From positions 372,001 to 436,000 of the forward strand of contig CANMXP010000002.1 in NCBI GenBank assembly GCA_947501845.1: 64,000 nucleotides of DNA, in the 5' to 3' direction. Position numbers and translations under genes: made by a program. Positions 7,866 through 15,175 of this stretch are shown here, piece after piece. Source of the stretch: an uncultured Flavobacteriaceae bacterium (GTDB taxonomy: Bacteria; Bacteroidota; Bacteroidia; Flavobacteriales; Flavobacteriaceae). The notes beneath the pieces were generated by a model. The model was not told where the DNA came from. It made no database searches and saw only the letters and a program-made list of their open reading frames with translations. Within the stretch, counting starts at the first letter, position 1. The number at the start of each line of letters is the position of its first letter.

Positions 7866-9208
7866 AATATCGTGTTTCCTAATCTTTAATCAAACTACAA
7901 CACCCGCATCACTCATGTTTGTTGACTCTAAAATATCGTGTTTCCTAATCTTTAATCAAACTACAACCATGCACTTTGTGTTAAGGTTAACCATGACAAT
8001 ATCGTGTTTCCTAATCTTTAATCAAACTACAACCATGTTGCCTATAGCATCTATCATGCCTATAATATCGTGTTTCCTAATCTTTAATCAAACTACAACG
8101 GGCGTGGATAGTGTTTATTTTAGGGACTGAATATCGTGTTTCCTAATCTTTAATCAAACTACAACTGAACGGAAGCCTTGTAAACCCTGTTTTCGAATAT
8201 CGTGTTTCCTAATCTTTAATCAAACTACAACTGTCTGATTCTCAGATGTTGCAATTATAGAAATATCGTGTTTCCTAATCTTTAATCAAACTACAACGGA
8301 TTTACCACCATCCCTAACAATATTTAGAATATCGTGTTTCCTAATCTTTAATCAAACTACAACACTAAATCTGTAGTTAAAATGTCAAAAGATAATATCG
8401 TGTTTCCTAATCTTTAATCAAACTACAACAATTCCATTCTTATTACGTCTGCTATGTGAAATATCGTGTTTCCTAATCTTTAATCAAACTACAACTGAAA
8501 GATGTGAACACCACTCAACAGAATTAATATCGTGTTTCCTAATCTTTAATCAAACTACAACGCATTTTTAATTTGATCTTCCTGGGCTAACAATATCGTG
8601 TTTCCTAACCTTTAATCAAACTACAACCTAGCGCAAACTAATTGAGTTAGTTTTTGCAATATCGTGTTTCCTAACCTTTAATCAAACTACAACTATGGAT
8701 GGCGACTATACTGATTTTAAAGAATATCGTGTTTCCTAACCTTTAATCAAACTACAACTAAGTCGGTGTAGTTATATTGGTTTTCAACAATATCGTGTTT
8801 CCTAACCTTTAATCAAACTACAACCAAAACAAAGACAATTAAAAACAAAAGCGAAATATCGTGTTTCCTAACCTTTAATCAAACTACAACGGGCAATCCC
8901 ACACCCATTTTAGTGGCATCAATATCGTGTTTCCTAACCTTTAATCAAACTACAACGGATGTTCCTTTGTTGTTTTCTACATATAAAATATCGTGTTTCC
9001 TAATCTTTAATCAAACTACAACGGTAACGTACCTGATCGAACCTGTGTTGCAAATATCGTGTTTCCTAATCTTTAATCAAACTACAACTATGTAAACAAC
9101 TATTGCACCTCGAGCTTAAATATCGTGTTTCCTAATCTTTAATCAAACTACAACATGTCGGTCTTTGTTCTCATATGCAACCCTAATATCGTGTTTCCTA
9201 ATCTTTAA
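7866..9208 (-). CRISPR. Type II-C CRISPR array, 20 full repeats plus one truncated, 20 spacers
   Basis: The repeat unit is 36 bp, reading AATATCGTGTTTCCTAATC... to ...CTACAAC on the plus strand. Full repeats start at 7866 and recur every 66 bp. Spacers are 30 bp, except spacer 13 (8694-8722), which is 29 bp. The last unit (9185-9208) keeps only the first 24 bp on the cas9 side. Repeats 12-17 (8592-8956) carry a T-to-C change (CCTAACC for CCTAATC); repeats 1-11 and 18-21 do not. The crRNA strand is minus: the repeat read that way begins GTTGTAGTTTGATTAAAG, the usual II-C start, and pairs with the tracrRNA anti-repeat. Transcription therefore runs from the truncated end toward the leader, an arrangement described for II-C loci, where promoters can lie inside the repeats. 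Confidence 0.99.
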
Positions 9209-9242
9209 ATGTCAATGAACTTAATATTTATAAATTTAGTAA

Positions 9243-12200
9243 TTAAATTTTCTTTAGCTTTCCCGAAACTAAGACTTTAACTTTTATAGGATTGAAAGTT
9301 AACCAACCTGTTTTTCCTTCTCCATAACTTTGTATTCTAATATAATATGGAGAAGTATTTTCTTGTATAGTAGCTTCACTATTCAATCTAAATTCATAAA
9401 ATTTTGACGATAGTTTCTGCACTCTATACAAACGTTCTCGTAAAACTTTATAGTCTGGATTTTCCCAATCAATTTCATCTTCATTTACTCCTAATAAAAA
9501 CATGTCGTTAATATGCAAAGTAGTTACTATTTCTTCGCCTTCAAATGGTAATTTATAAATTGAAGTTCCTTGTTTTTTTCGTTCTACAACAGTCCAAAAA
9601 GTAACAACATCTTCTTTTAGGTCTCCACTTGTATCTTTATAAATTAAGACATGATGGTTATTCCTAGGGTTTACCCATTTGTTTACATTACTTTTTAACT
9701 GTTCTGCTCCGCTAAAGTTTTCTTTCATTCTTACTTTTAAAACTGGTACTGGGTCGCCATTCTTATTTGGTAAAAATATTTGTGGTTGTTTTACACCATG
9801 CTCATCAACAATAAAAAAGGTGTTTGTTGGAATTTTTCCTTTTTCAAAGCCTCCTAGCTGTTGTATTCGCTTTAATATTAACAACCTAATAGTTTCGTCT
9901 ACAACTTTATCTATATGTTTGGAAGTCGTTAAACTATCTATCGGTTTACGTACATGAAAGGCTTCGTCACTAAATGGCGCACTACGCCTACCAAAAACGG
10001 TTTCCTTATGCAATTGCCCTCTAGCAGCAACACCTTTATTTTTGTGTTTTCTTCCGTTCTTTTCTGTTATATGCGTTCTAACCGTAATATCATTTTTTAT
10101 ACACTTATGAGACACCAAAATATTATCAACAGCTTTTTCTGCATCATACCTAAATGTTTTCCAAGGCATCGGAAAATCTTTTAATTCTGGCTTTCTGTTA
10201 TATCTGTTCCATTTAGACAACTCTTGTACATATGAAACTTTGGTACATGCCATTACTAAGGCATCAATGGCATGATGGCGATGGTCTTCGCGAGATTTAG
10301 AGTTTTCTGTATTTAAAACATGATTTAAGCCCCATTTGTGGCGTAAATTAGAGGTTACCTGCCCAGGCGAAACCGTTACCTTGTTACATATTTTAGAAAG
10401 ATAATTTTTAGCTTCTTTACTTATATACCTCGTATCATTTAACTGTCGTGAGGTAAAATCATCATCAAAATTTTGCTGAACAAACCTTTTAAACTTTTGA
10501 TATGCATTGGGATATTCTTTAGTATCCGAAAACAATTTTAAAGCACGTTCTTTAATGGTTGCCCAATTAGCTTCGTCTTTTCCATAAAACTCAAAAGGCG
10601 TTTTAGCTCCTTTTTTTCTATTCTCATTGGCCCAACACAAGGTTTTGTTTCCAAAGCTATCATTTAACGACCTGCTCCATGGATGAATATGTTCTATTTG
10701 AACTTCTCCCGAAAACAAATCTGTTATTGATATTGCTTTTCCTGTATAAGGGCAGGTTTTTTTACATTCTTCCCAGAGTTTAAATTTTAAAATATTCTCA
10801 TGTGTTATGCGCACATATTTTTCTACTTCACTTTTAATTCTATCATTTTCGCGCTCCAATCGTTTTTGATTTCTTCTAATTTGATTGCGTTTAGATTTAG
10901 ATGATTTTAAGTCGCGAGCCATCTCTACCTTTATTTCGTCAACCGCCCCGTAGTCATCAATTAATTCATTAACCAATTTTCGCAACTCAAACAAAGCCGT
11001 TATTACTATAGGGTTTTTTATAGATTGAATTTCTTTATCGGCATACTTATCTACTGGTAATCTTTCTAATAAAGCACTATGGTTGATTGAAGATGAATGG
11101 TGATATAATTTTTTTAACCGCCTATCATTAAATCCAAAATCTTTACGAAGCAACCCTTTAATCGTATCGGTATAGCCTCCCTTAATTTTAGTATGGACTA
11201 TATCCTCTACATTATCAATTAGTTCTAATTGTTTTTTATTATTTTCTAAAGAATCCTTTTGCCACTTGTCTCCAAAAGCATTTTTTATGCCCCCCATGGC
11301 TACAGCCACATCGTAGGCATAACCCTGTTGTAAAAACGGTAAAATATTAGAAATGGCTTTTCTACTTAAACTGGCATAACCATCTTTTACATTAAACTTT
11401 GAAATGGCTTCGGCCTGTGTTTCGGTGAAACCCCAATTTTTAATAGCATACGCTTTTAAATTGGACTTACTATCAAAAAAGTACAAAACATGCCAAATAT
11501 CATCCTGCTCCTTTGGAGTAAAATCGAACCATTTTTTACCAAAGTACTTTTTATGGGATAAATTGGAAATGGTATGTGTACCACCTATTTTATCATCATC
11601 TTTAAAATTAAACTTATATTCTGCACTTTCTTTACCAATAAGTTTTCTTATTCTTTTAAAAACAGGCTTTTCTATAGAAAACAGAAAACCAACAATTTTT
11701 TGCTTTTCTTCATGACTTATTTTAGTCCCGTTACACTCTACAGTATTTACCCATTGCCAAACTCTAAATTGTTCAAAAACAATAGCGCTTAACGGGCATT
11801 TAGTTTTTGTTGGCTCGAAAGGGCAACTGCCCACCAGGTGTTTTTGAGAACGCAACGGGCGCTGATGAAATAAAATACCATCTTCATTATAACCATCTAA
11901 TTTTCTGCCTCCAAAAAGTGTTTTCAAGTCATCATCTAAAACAGTATGAAATTGCGCTTGTTTCTTCCAAATCAACTCAAATTCATCTATATACATTTTT
12001 CGTGTAGTGTACCTATTTCTTATACGCTCTAAACCGTTTTGAAAAGGTTGATGTTCTTTAGGGGAAATTTCAAATAGGTACGAACCCAATGTTTTTTCTT
12101 TAATACGCTCTGTAGTTTCTGTAATCCCTATTTTTCCTTCTTTAGTATTACCCTTAAAAATAGCGCCATCATCTGCCCCGCCTTTTCTACTATTACTTAA

Positions 12201-12629
12201 AAACCCTCTGCGTTGAATTAAATGATAAAAGATTCGCCCTATTTCTTCTAAAGATAATTTTTCGTGCAATGCTCTGCTCCTTAACTCATAAGGATTTAAC
12301 GCAAACCATGAAGTTAATTTTTCCGAAGGAAATTGTTTGGTTTTTTTCCATGCATCAAAATCTTGATCCTGTAACGGGCACATATTATATTTAGAAAGTT
12401 CTTTAAGCAGTTTTTTCTTTCTTAAACGCCTTCTAAAAAACTGTCTTCTTACACCTCTGGCTCCTGTTCTATTGGCATTTTTAGACATTTCATTGTCGCC
12501 ATCTCCCAAATTATCTACACCCATTGGAAAAATCCTACTACCAATACCAAGTATTTTATTTTGACTGTTGTCAATTATTGCCCAACCTATACTATTAGTC
12601 CCTAAATCCAGCCCTAAAACTTTTGTCAT
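9243..12629 (-). CDS. cas9: Type II-C Cas9 endonuclease
   Basis: The RNA-guided double-strand DNA nuclease of the locus, 1128 residues, in the compact II-C range. RuvC-I is at the N-terminus (GLDLGTNSIGWAII, Asp8), followed by an arginine-rich bridge helix (RRQFFRRRLRKKKLL). RuvC-II holds Glu569 (IKVEMARDL). The HNH domain has QIEHIHPWSRS with His647 and the NENRKKG helix. RuvC-III has DHRHHAIDALVMA with His786 and Asp789. All catalytic residues are present, so it should be active. The C-terminal 250 residues are the PAM-interacting region; the PAM cannot be read from sequence. It is convergent with the array and divergent from the tracrRNA. A TACATTTA -7-like element lies at 12660-12653. Confidence 0.98.
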   Translation of the reverse strand: MTKVLGLDLGTNSIGWAIIDNSQNKILGIGSRIFPMGVDNLGDGDNEMSKNANRTGARGVRRQFFRRRLRKKKLLKELSKYNMCPLQDQDFDAWKKTKQFPSEKLTSWFALNPYELRSRALHEKLSLEEIGRIFYHLIQRRGFLSNSRKGGADDGAIFKGNTKEGKIGITETTERIKEKTLGSYLFEISPKEHQPFQNGLERIRNRYTTRKMYIDEFELIWKKQAQFHTVLDDDLKTLFGGRKLDGYNEDGILFHQRPLRSQKHLVGSCPFEPTKTKCPLSAIVFEQFRVWQWVNTVECNGTKISHEEKQKIVGFLFSIEKPVFKRIRKLIGKESAEYKFNFKDDDKIGGTHTISNLSHKKYFGKKWFDFTPKEQDDIWHVLYFFDSKSNLKAYAIKNWGFTETQAEAISKFNVKDGYASLSRKAISNILPFLQQGYAYDVAVAMGGIKNAFGDKWQKDSLENNKKQLELIDNVEDIVHTKIKGGYTDTIKGLLRKDFGFNDRRLKKLYHHSSSINHSALLERLPVDKYADKEIQSIKNPIVITALFELRKLVNELIDDYGAVDEIKVEMARDLKSSKSKRNQIRRNQKRLERENDRIKSEVEKYVRITHENILKFKLWEECKKTCPYTGKAISITDLFSGEVQIEHIHPWSRSLNDSFGNKTLCWANENRKKGAKTPFEFYGKDEANWATIKERALKLFSDTKEYPNAYQKFKRFVQQNFDDDFTSRQLNDTRYISKEAKNYLSKICNKVTVSPGQVTSNLRHKWGLNHVLNTENSKSREDHRHHAIDALVMACTKVSYVQELSKWNRYNRKPELKDFPMPWKTFRYDAEKAVDNILVSHKCIKNDITVRTHITEKNGRKHKNKGVAARGQLHKETVFGRRSAPFSDEAFHVRKPIDSLTTSKHIDKVVDETIRLLILKRIQQLGGFEKGKIPTNTFFIVDEHGVKQPQIFLPNKNGDPVPVLKVRMKENFSGAEQLKSNVNKWVNPRNNHHVLIYKDTSGDLKEDVVTFWTVVERKKQGTSIYKLPFEGEEIVTTLHINDMFLLGVNEDEIDWENPDYKVLRERLYRVQKLSSKFYEFRLNSEATIQENTSPYYIRIQSYGEGKTGWLTFNPIKVKVLVSGKLKKI

Positions 12630-12652
12630 GATTTTTATATATTCAATGAAGC

Positions 12653-12660
12653 TAAATGTA
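12653..12660 (-). promoter_or_regulatory. Candidate -7 element of cas9
   Basis: TACATTTA on the minus strand resembles TAnnTTTG. It lies 23 bp from the palindrome at 12684-12697 and about 24 bp before the cas9 ATG. No TTG is found at -33. Confidence 0.5.
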
Positions 12661-12683
12661 CAAAAAACAATGGTAGTTTTTCT

Positions 12684-12697
12684 TACGGTAAACCGTA
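12684..12697. promoter_or_regulatory. CRISPR-locus palindrome, copy 2 (between cas9 and tracrRNA)
   Basis: TACGGTAAACCGTA is an inverted repeat of TACGGT. Exactly 23 bp separate it from the tracrRNA -7 element (starts 12721) and 23 bp from the cas9 -7-like element (starts 12660, minus strand). It is thus centred near -44 of both promoters, where an activator would act. The minus-strand reading matches 13 of 14 bases of the palindrome before the TPR-cas1-cas2 operon. Confidence 0.65.
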
Positions 12698-12720
12698 CAG
12701 CTATATGCAGATTATTTTAT

Positions 12721-12728
12721 TATATTTG
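12721..12728 (+). promoter_or_regulatory. -7 element of the tracrRNA promoter
   Basis: TATATTTG is a perfect match to TAnnTTTG. It predicts a transcript start near 12735, just before the anti-repeat. There is no TTG at -33. Confidence 0.7.
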
Positions 12729-12734
12729 TTTTAG

Positions 12735-12824
12735 ATTAAACATCCTAATCTTTAATCTTATTACAATAAGGCTATATGCCGTAGACAAAAAGTCTTTAGT
12801 CCTGCCTCGGTGGGACTTTTTATT
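12735..12824 (+). ncRNA. tracrRNA of the type II-C system
   Basis: The RNA that pairs with crRNA and loads Cas9. The anti-repeat at 12744-12767 shares CCTAATCTTTAATC and then TACAAT with the plus strand of the CRISPR repeat, with a 4-base mismatched bulge between the two blocks, as in other II-C duplexes. It is followed by AATAAGGCTATATGCC, the small GGC/GCC nexus hairpin typical of II-C tracrRNAs. A terminator hairpin at 12798-12817 (AGTCC...GGACT, CTCG loop) runs into TTTTTATTT. Predicted length is about 90 nt. It is divergent from cas9 and on the opposite strand to the crRNAs. Exact ends are inferred. Confidence 0.92.
12798..12824 (+). terminator. tracrRNA terminator
   Basis: A GC-rich stem (AGTCCTGCC with GGTGGGACT) with a tetraloop is followed by TTTTTATTT. 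It forms the 3' hairpin of the tracrRNA. Confidence 0.85.
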
Positions 12825-12930
12825 TATTGCAGATTAGAATCGGGCGAAAACTTTAAAACTTATTTTAACATGAGCTCGATATAAATTATATTCAAAAACA
12901 ACCGAGTTAATAGTTTAAAAAACAGTGTCT

Positions 12931-13012
12931 TGTCATGTCGACAGAGCGAAGGATGAGCGACGAGACATCTCAATAAAGTGAGATTCCTCCTCGTTTCTCG
13001 TTCGGAATGACA
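12931..13012. repeat. 82-bp REP-like palindromic element
   Basis: TGTCATGTCGA at the left end pairs with TCGGAATGACA at the right, and ACATCTC faces GAGAT around a short AT loop. The ends match the element at 36352-36432 (TGTCATGTCGA... AATGACA) and are related to the tandem units at 14810-16322. It lies in the gap after the tracrRNA; a 60-codon frame across it is only the palindrome translated. Confidence 0.7.
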
Positions 13013-13127
13013 TGGTTTTTTTGATAAAAAGTTTAAAAACACTGATTATCCGTTTTTAATATGTCGAACCCAGATTACTTTAACTTACCGCTACAACCTA
13101 AACAACAACTGTTTATATTCGTATCGC

Positions 13128-13559
13128 CTAGTCCTTAACTATGCTATGAACAACAACATAAGCACCTTTTCTACTTTGTTGCTGAAAATTGCCATCGCAA
13201 ACATCCCAAAGGCCCTTGCGAAATTCGACTTCAAGCCTAGCAAGCTTAATGTTTTTATTTTTAGAGAGGTAATTTTCTAAGTCGTTACGGTTAATCTTGC
13301 TCTTGCAAAACTTTATATAATAATCTTGGTTAGAATGCCTAACATAAGCTTCTTTATGCTTGGTAGCCACACCGTTTTTTTTAACAAAGCTTTTAAAAAT
13401 TACTGGGGCAGAAACAATATATTTTCCATCTCCTATTGGTATATCCTCTACTATATTTTTTGGTGTACTTGCCGTTTTTTGACTGGAGCAGGACATCATA
13501 AAAAAACACATTATACATGCCAGTATGTATAAGCTATTTTTTTGTTCTGGTTTTTTCAT
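13128..13559 (-). CDS. Hypothetical lipoprotein
   Basis: A 143-residue protein of no recognised family. Residues 1-25 form a lipoprotein signal with the lipobox FFMMSCSS (Cys near 24), so it should be anchored to a membrane facing the periplasm or surface. The remainder is a small mixed alpha/beta domain with many lysines and two cysteines (KFCKSK, WDVCDGN) that could pair after export. It stands alone in gene-poor DNA between the CRISPR locus and a small HTH gene on the same strand. Function unknown. Confidence 0.7.
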   Translation of the reverse strand: MKKPEQKNSLYILACIMCFFMMSCSSQKTASTPKNIVEDIPIGDGKYIVSAPVIFKSFVKKNGVATKHKEAYVRHSNQDYYIKFCKSKINRNDLENYLSKNKNIKLARLEVEFRKGLWDVCDGNFQQQSRKGAYVVVHSIVKD

Positions 13560-13626
13560 TGTTTAAATTTAGTTTAAAGGGGAAATAAGTTTACGTTCAC
13601 GAGTCCTCACAGCAACAAATAGTATT

Positions 13627-13869
13627 TTATCCCTTGTTGGATTTACCCCATTTTTCAACCTCTATAAAAAAATCTGATAGCTTTATATCTCGAGATTCAC
13701 AGATTTTCTGAAGAGTATCTATACGCATGGAGTATTTTTTGTCTCCCACAATCCTTCTAACGGTTTTTTCATCAATATTATGATCTAATGCGAATGCTCT
13801 TTTAGATTTAGCATTTTTAATCCATTTATCAGATATGAAACCACATATTAATCTATTTACGTTCTCCAT
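13627..13869 (-). CDS. Small XRE-type helix-turn-helix regulator
   Basis: An 80-residue protein made almost entirely of one DNA-binding domain. The helix-turn-helix is KRAFALDHNIDEKTVRRIVGDKKYSM, followed by IDTLQKICESRDIKLSDFF, the typical closing helices of Cro/CI-type (XRE) domains. Such single-domain proteins usually act as dimers at palindromes near their own gene. A perfect 22-bp palindrome starts 32 bp upstream of its ATG (13901-13922). It could control the non-coding region to its right or its own transcription. A phage or plasmid origin is possible, but nothing else mobile of that kind is adjacent. Confidence 0.75.
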   Translation of the reverse strand: MENVNRLICGFISDKWIKNAKSKRAFALDHNIDEKTVRRIVGDKKYSMRIDTLQKICESRDIKLSDFFIEVEKWGKSNKG

Positions 13870-13900
13870 TAAAACAAATTAAGATGTTAGAGGTTAATTT

Positions 13901-13922
13901 AATGCGGATAATTATCCGCATT
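13901..13922. promoter_or_regulatory. Perfect 22-bp palindrome, candidate operator
   Basis: Perfectly symmetric: AATGCGGATAA followed by its own reverse complement. It lies 32 bp upstream of the small HTH gene and 14 bp before TATATTTG (13937-13944), a plus-strand -7 element. It could therefore govern both directions. Its half-site GGATAA is the same as in the Rrf2/ric palindromes, though the spacing differs. Confidence 0.6.
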
Positions 13923-13936
13923 TGTAAATATTTTAC

Positions 13937-13944
13937 TATATTTG
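13937..13944 (+). promoter_or_regulatory. Plus-strand -7 element in front of non-coding DNA
   Basis: TATATTTG fits TAnnTTTG exactly and points into about 460 bp without a recognisable gene, suggesting a non-coding transcript starting near 13951. Confidence 0.45.
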
Positions 13945-14069
13945 ACTCTAAATTTTTAATTTTGCGATTCTTCGTATAGAAAATATCTGAAGCTGTCGCT
14001 TTGAGTCTCTAAATTGAAAACTGGTAATTTTTGCACATGAGATGATAAGCAGATTTGCTCACGTCTATG

Positions 14070-14149
14070 GGTGTGGGTTCTCTTATTAGTGGTTAGGTAT
14101 ACCAGTACCTCTAGTGCAGTAAGTTGAGTTCCACGCCTTTTTTGTTTTT
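14070..14149 (+). ncRNA. Candidate structured RNA ending in a terminator-like hairpin
   Basis: GGTGTGGG (14070-14077) can pair with TTCCACGCC (14129-14137, with wobble), enclosing an inner hairpin AGGTA-TACCAG-TACCT. A T-rich run (TTTTTTGTTTTT) follows at once. It lies downstream of the -7 element at 13937. The fold is predicted by eye; it may be the 3' part of a longer small RNA. No known RNA family was recognised. Confidence 0.4.
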
Positions 14150-14410
14150 ATGTACAAAAGGCTTCATGGGGTACTTATCTTGTTTTAGTCAACTTGAACT
14201 TAAAATACCCAGACCCTGTGAGATATTGTAACAGGTCGGACACAGGAATCTGGGTTTGTTCAACTTACAATTTTGGGTGCTTCTAATGTAGAATCAGGAC
14301 ACTCAAAATTTGTTTAGATCCCGCTAAAAATCGGGATTAATTCAACTTACAATTTTTAGTGCTTCGCCTAAGGGCGAATTCTTAAAATTGAGTTTCATTA
14401 ACATTAAAAA
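14150..14410. other. Non-coding stretch with serial hairpins
   Basis: No gene is seen. It holds successive inverted repeats: ACCCAGA/TCTGGGT, AATTTTGGGTG/CACTCAAAATT, ATCCCG/CGGGAT and CGCC/GGCG nested within CAATTTTTA/TAAAATTG. The block TCAACTTACAATTTT occurs twice (14259 and 14341 regions), each followed by a variant of GGGTGCTTC. The origin is unclear. Confidence 0.4.
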
Positions 14411-14418
14411 CTTAAGCC

Positions 14419-14754
14419 ATGCCAGAAACCAAAATCCAAAAATTACCGCACCGTTTTTTACTATCGTACTATATTACCATAGCCTCATTAATTGTGTTAA
14501 TAGATAAATCCCACTTAACACATACTGTTAAAAAGCATTGTAAAACAGCGCTAAAAGCAATTGGAATTATTTATGGGAACCAGAGCCACAACACAGGAAT
14601 ACATGCTTTATATACAAAAGAATTCGATGTGTTTTTTAAATCGTTTCCACCTGCTTATTTTAATAATCGAGGACTAATCTCTGTCGATTTAATGGTTAAA
14701 AGCATAAAACTATGCATGGCAACAAACGATGTCGTGCATATAGCAGGAGAGTAA
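14419..14754 (+). CDS. Hypothetical protein
   Basis: A 111-residue protein starting with MPETKIQKLPHRF. No family or catalytic motif is recognised. A moderately hydrophobic segment near residues 13-28 (FLLSYYITIASLIVLID) could be a membrane helix or a buried helix. The remainder is basic, then mixed. It stands alone between hairpin-rich DNA and the GIY-YIG repeat array, with no operon partner. Codon use looks like its neighbours. It may be a real accessory gene, but coding status rests only on the open frame and an ATG start. Confidence 0.45.
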   Translation: MPETKIQKLPHRFLLSYYITIASLIVLIDKSHLTHTVKKHCKTALKAIGIIYGNQSHNTGIHALYTKEFDVFFKSFPPAYFNNRGLISVDLMVKSIKLCMATNDVVHIAGE

Positions 14755-15175
14755 CATAACTTTAAAGATATAGGTCCTGAATGGTCTTGTCTTTTAATGA
14801 AAAATACCCTGTCATTCAGAAGGAGGCACGACTGAAGAATCTAAAACTGTTTTTGTCTACAGATAAATGTATAAATACAAAAATCGTATAAACTCTTGGT
14901 GTTCATTGAGTATTTAGTTTTATTGAGATTCTTCGCTTGCCTAGGCCACACCCAGCACATATCGCTCTGAATGACATAATTGCTTCGAAATGTCATTCAG
15001 AAGGAGGTACGACTGAAGAATCTAAAAACTGTTTTTGTCTACAGATAGATGTATAAATACAAAAATCGTATAAACTCTTGGTGTTCATTGAGTATTAATT
15101 TTATAGAGATTCTTCGCTTACCTAGGCCACACCCAGCACAAGTCGCTCTGAATGACATTTTTGAGCAAAACCTCC

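Noticed and set aside
7915-9095. Open frames across the CRISPR array encoding repeated ISCFLIFNQTTT peptides
   Set aside because: They are translations of the 36-bp repeat in a frame without stops; the spacers between them are unrelated. Not genes.
9679-12007. Several plus-strand frames inside cas9
   Set aside because: All are antisense shadows of the cas9 reading frame; none has a signal, domain or promoter.
12860-13042. A 60-codon minus-strand frame after the tracrRNA
   Set aside because: It runs through the REP-like palindrome and has no protein-like features.
14150-14410. Integron attC sites
   Set aside because: The hairpins lack the paired RYYYAAC/GTTRRRY core boxes and no integrase gene is near.
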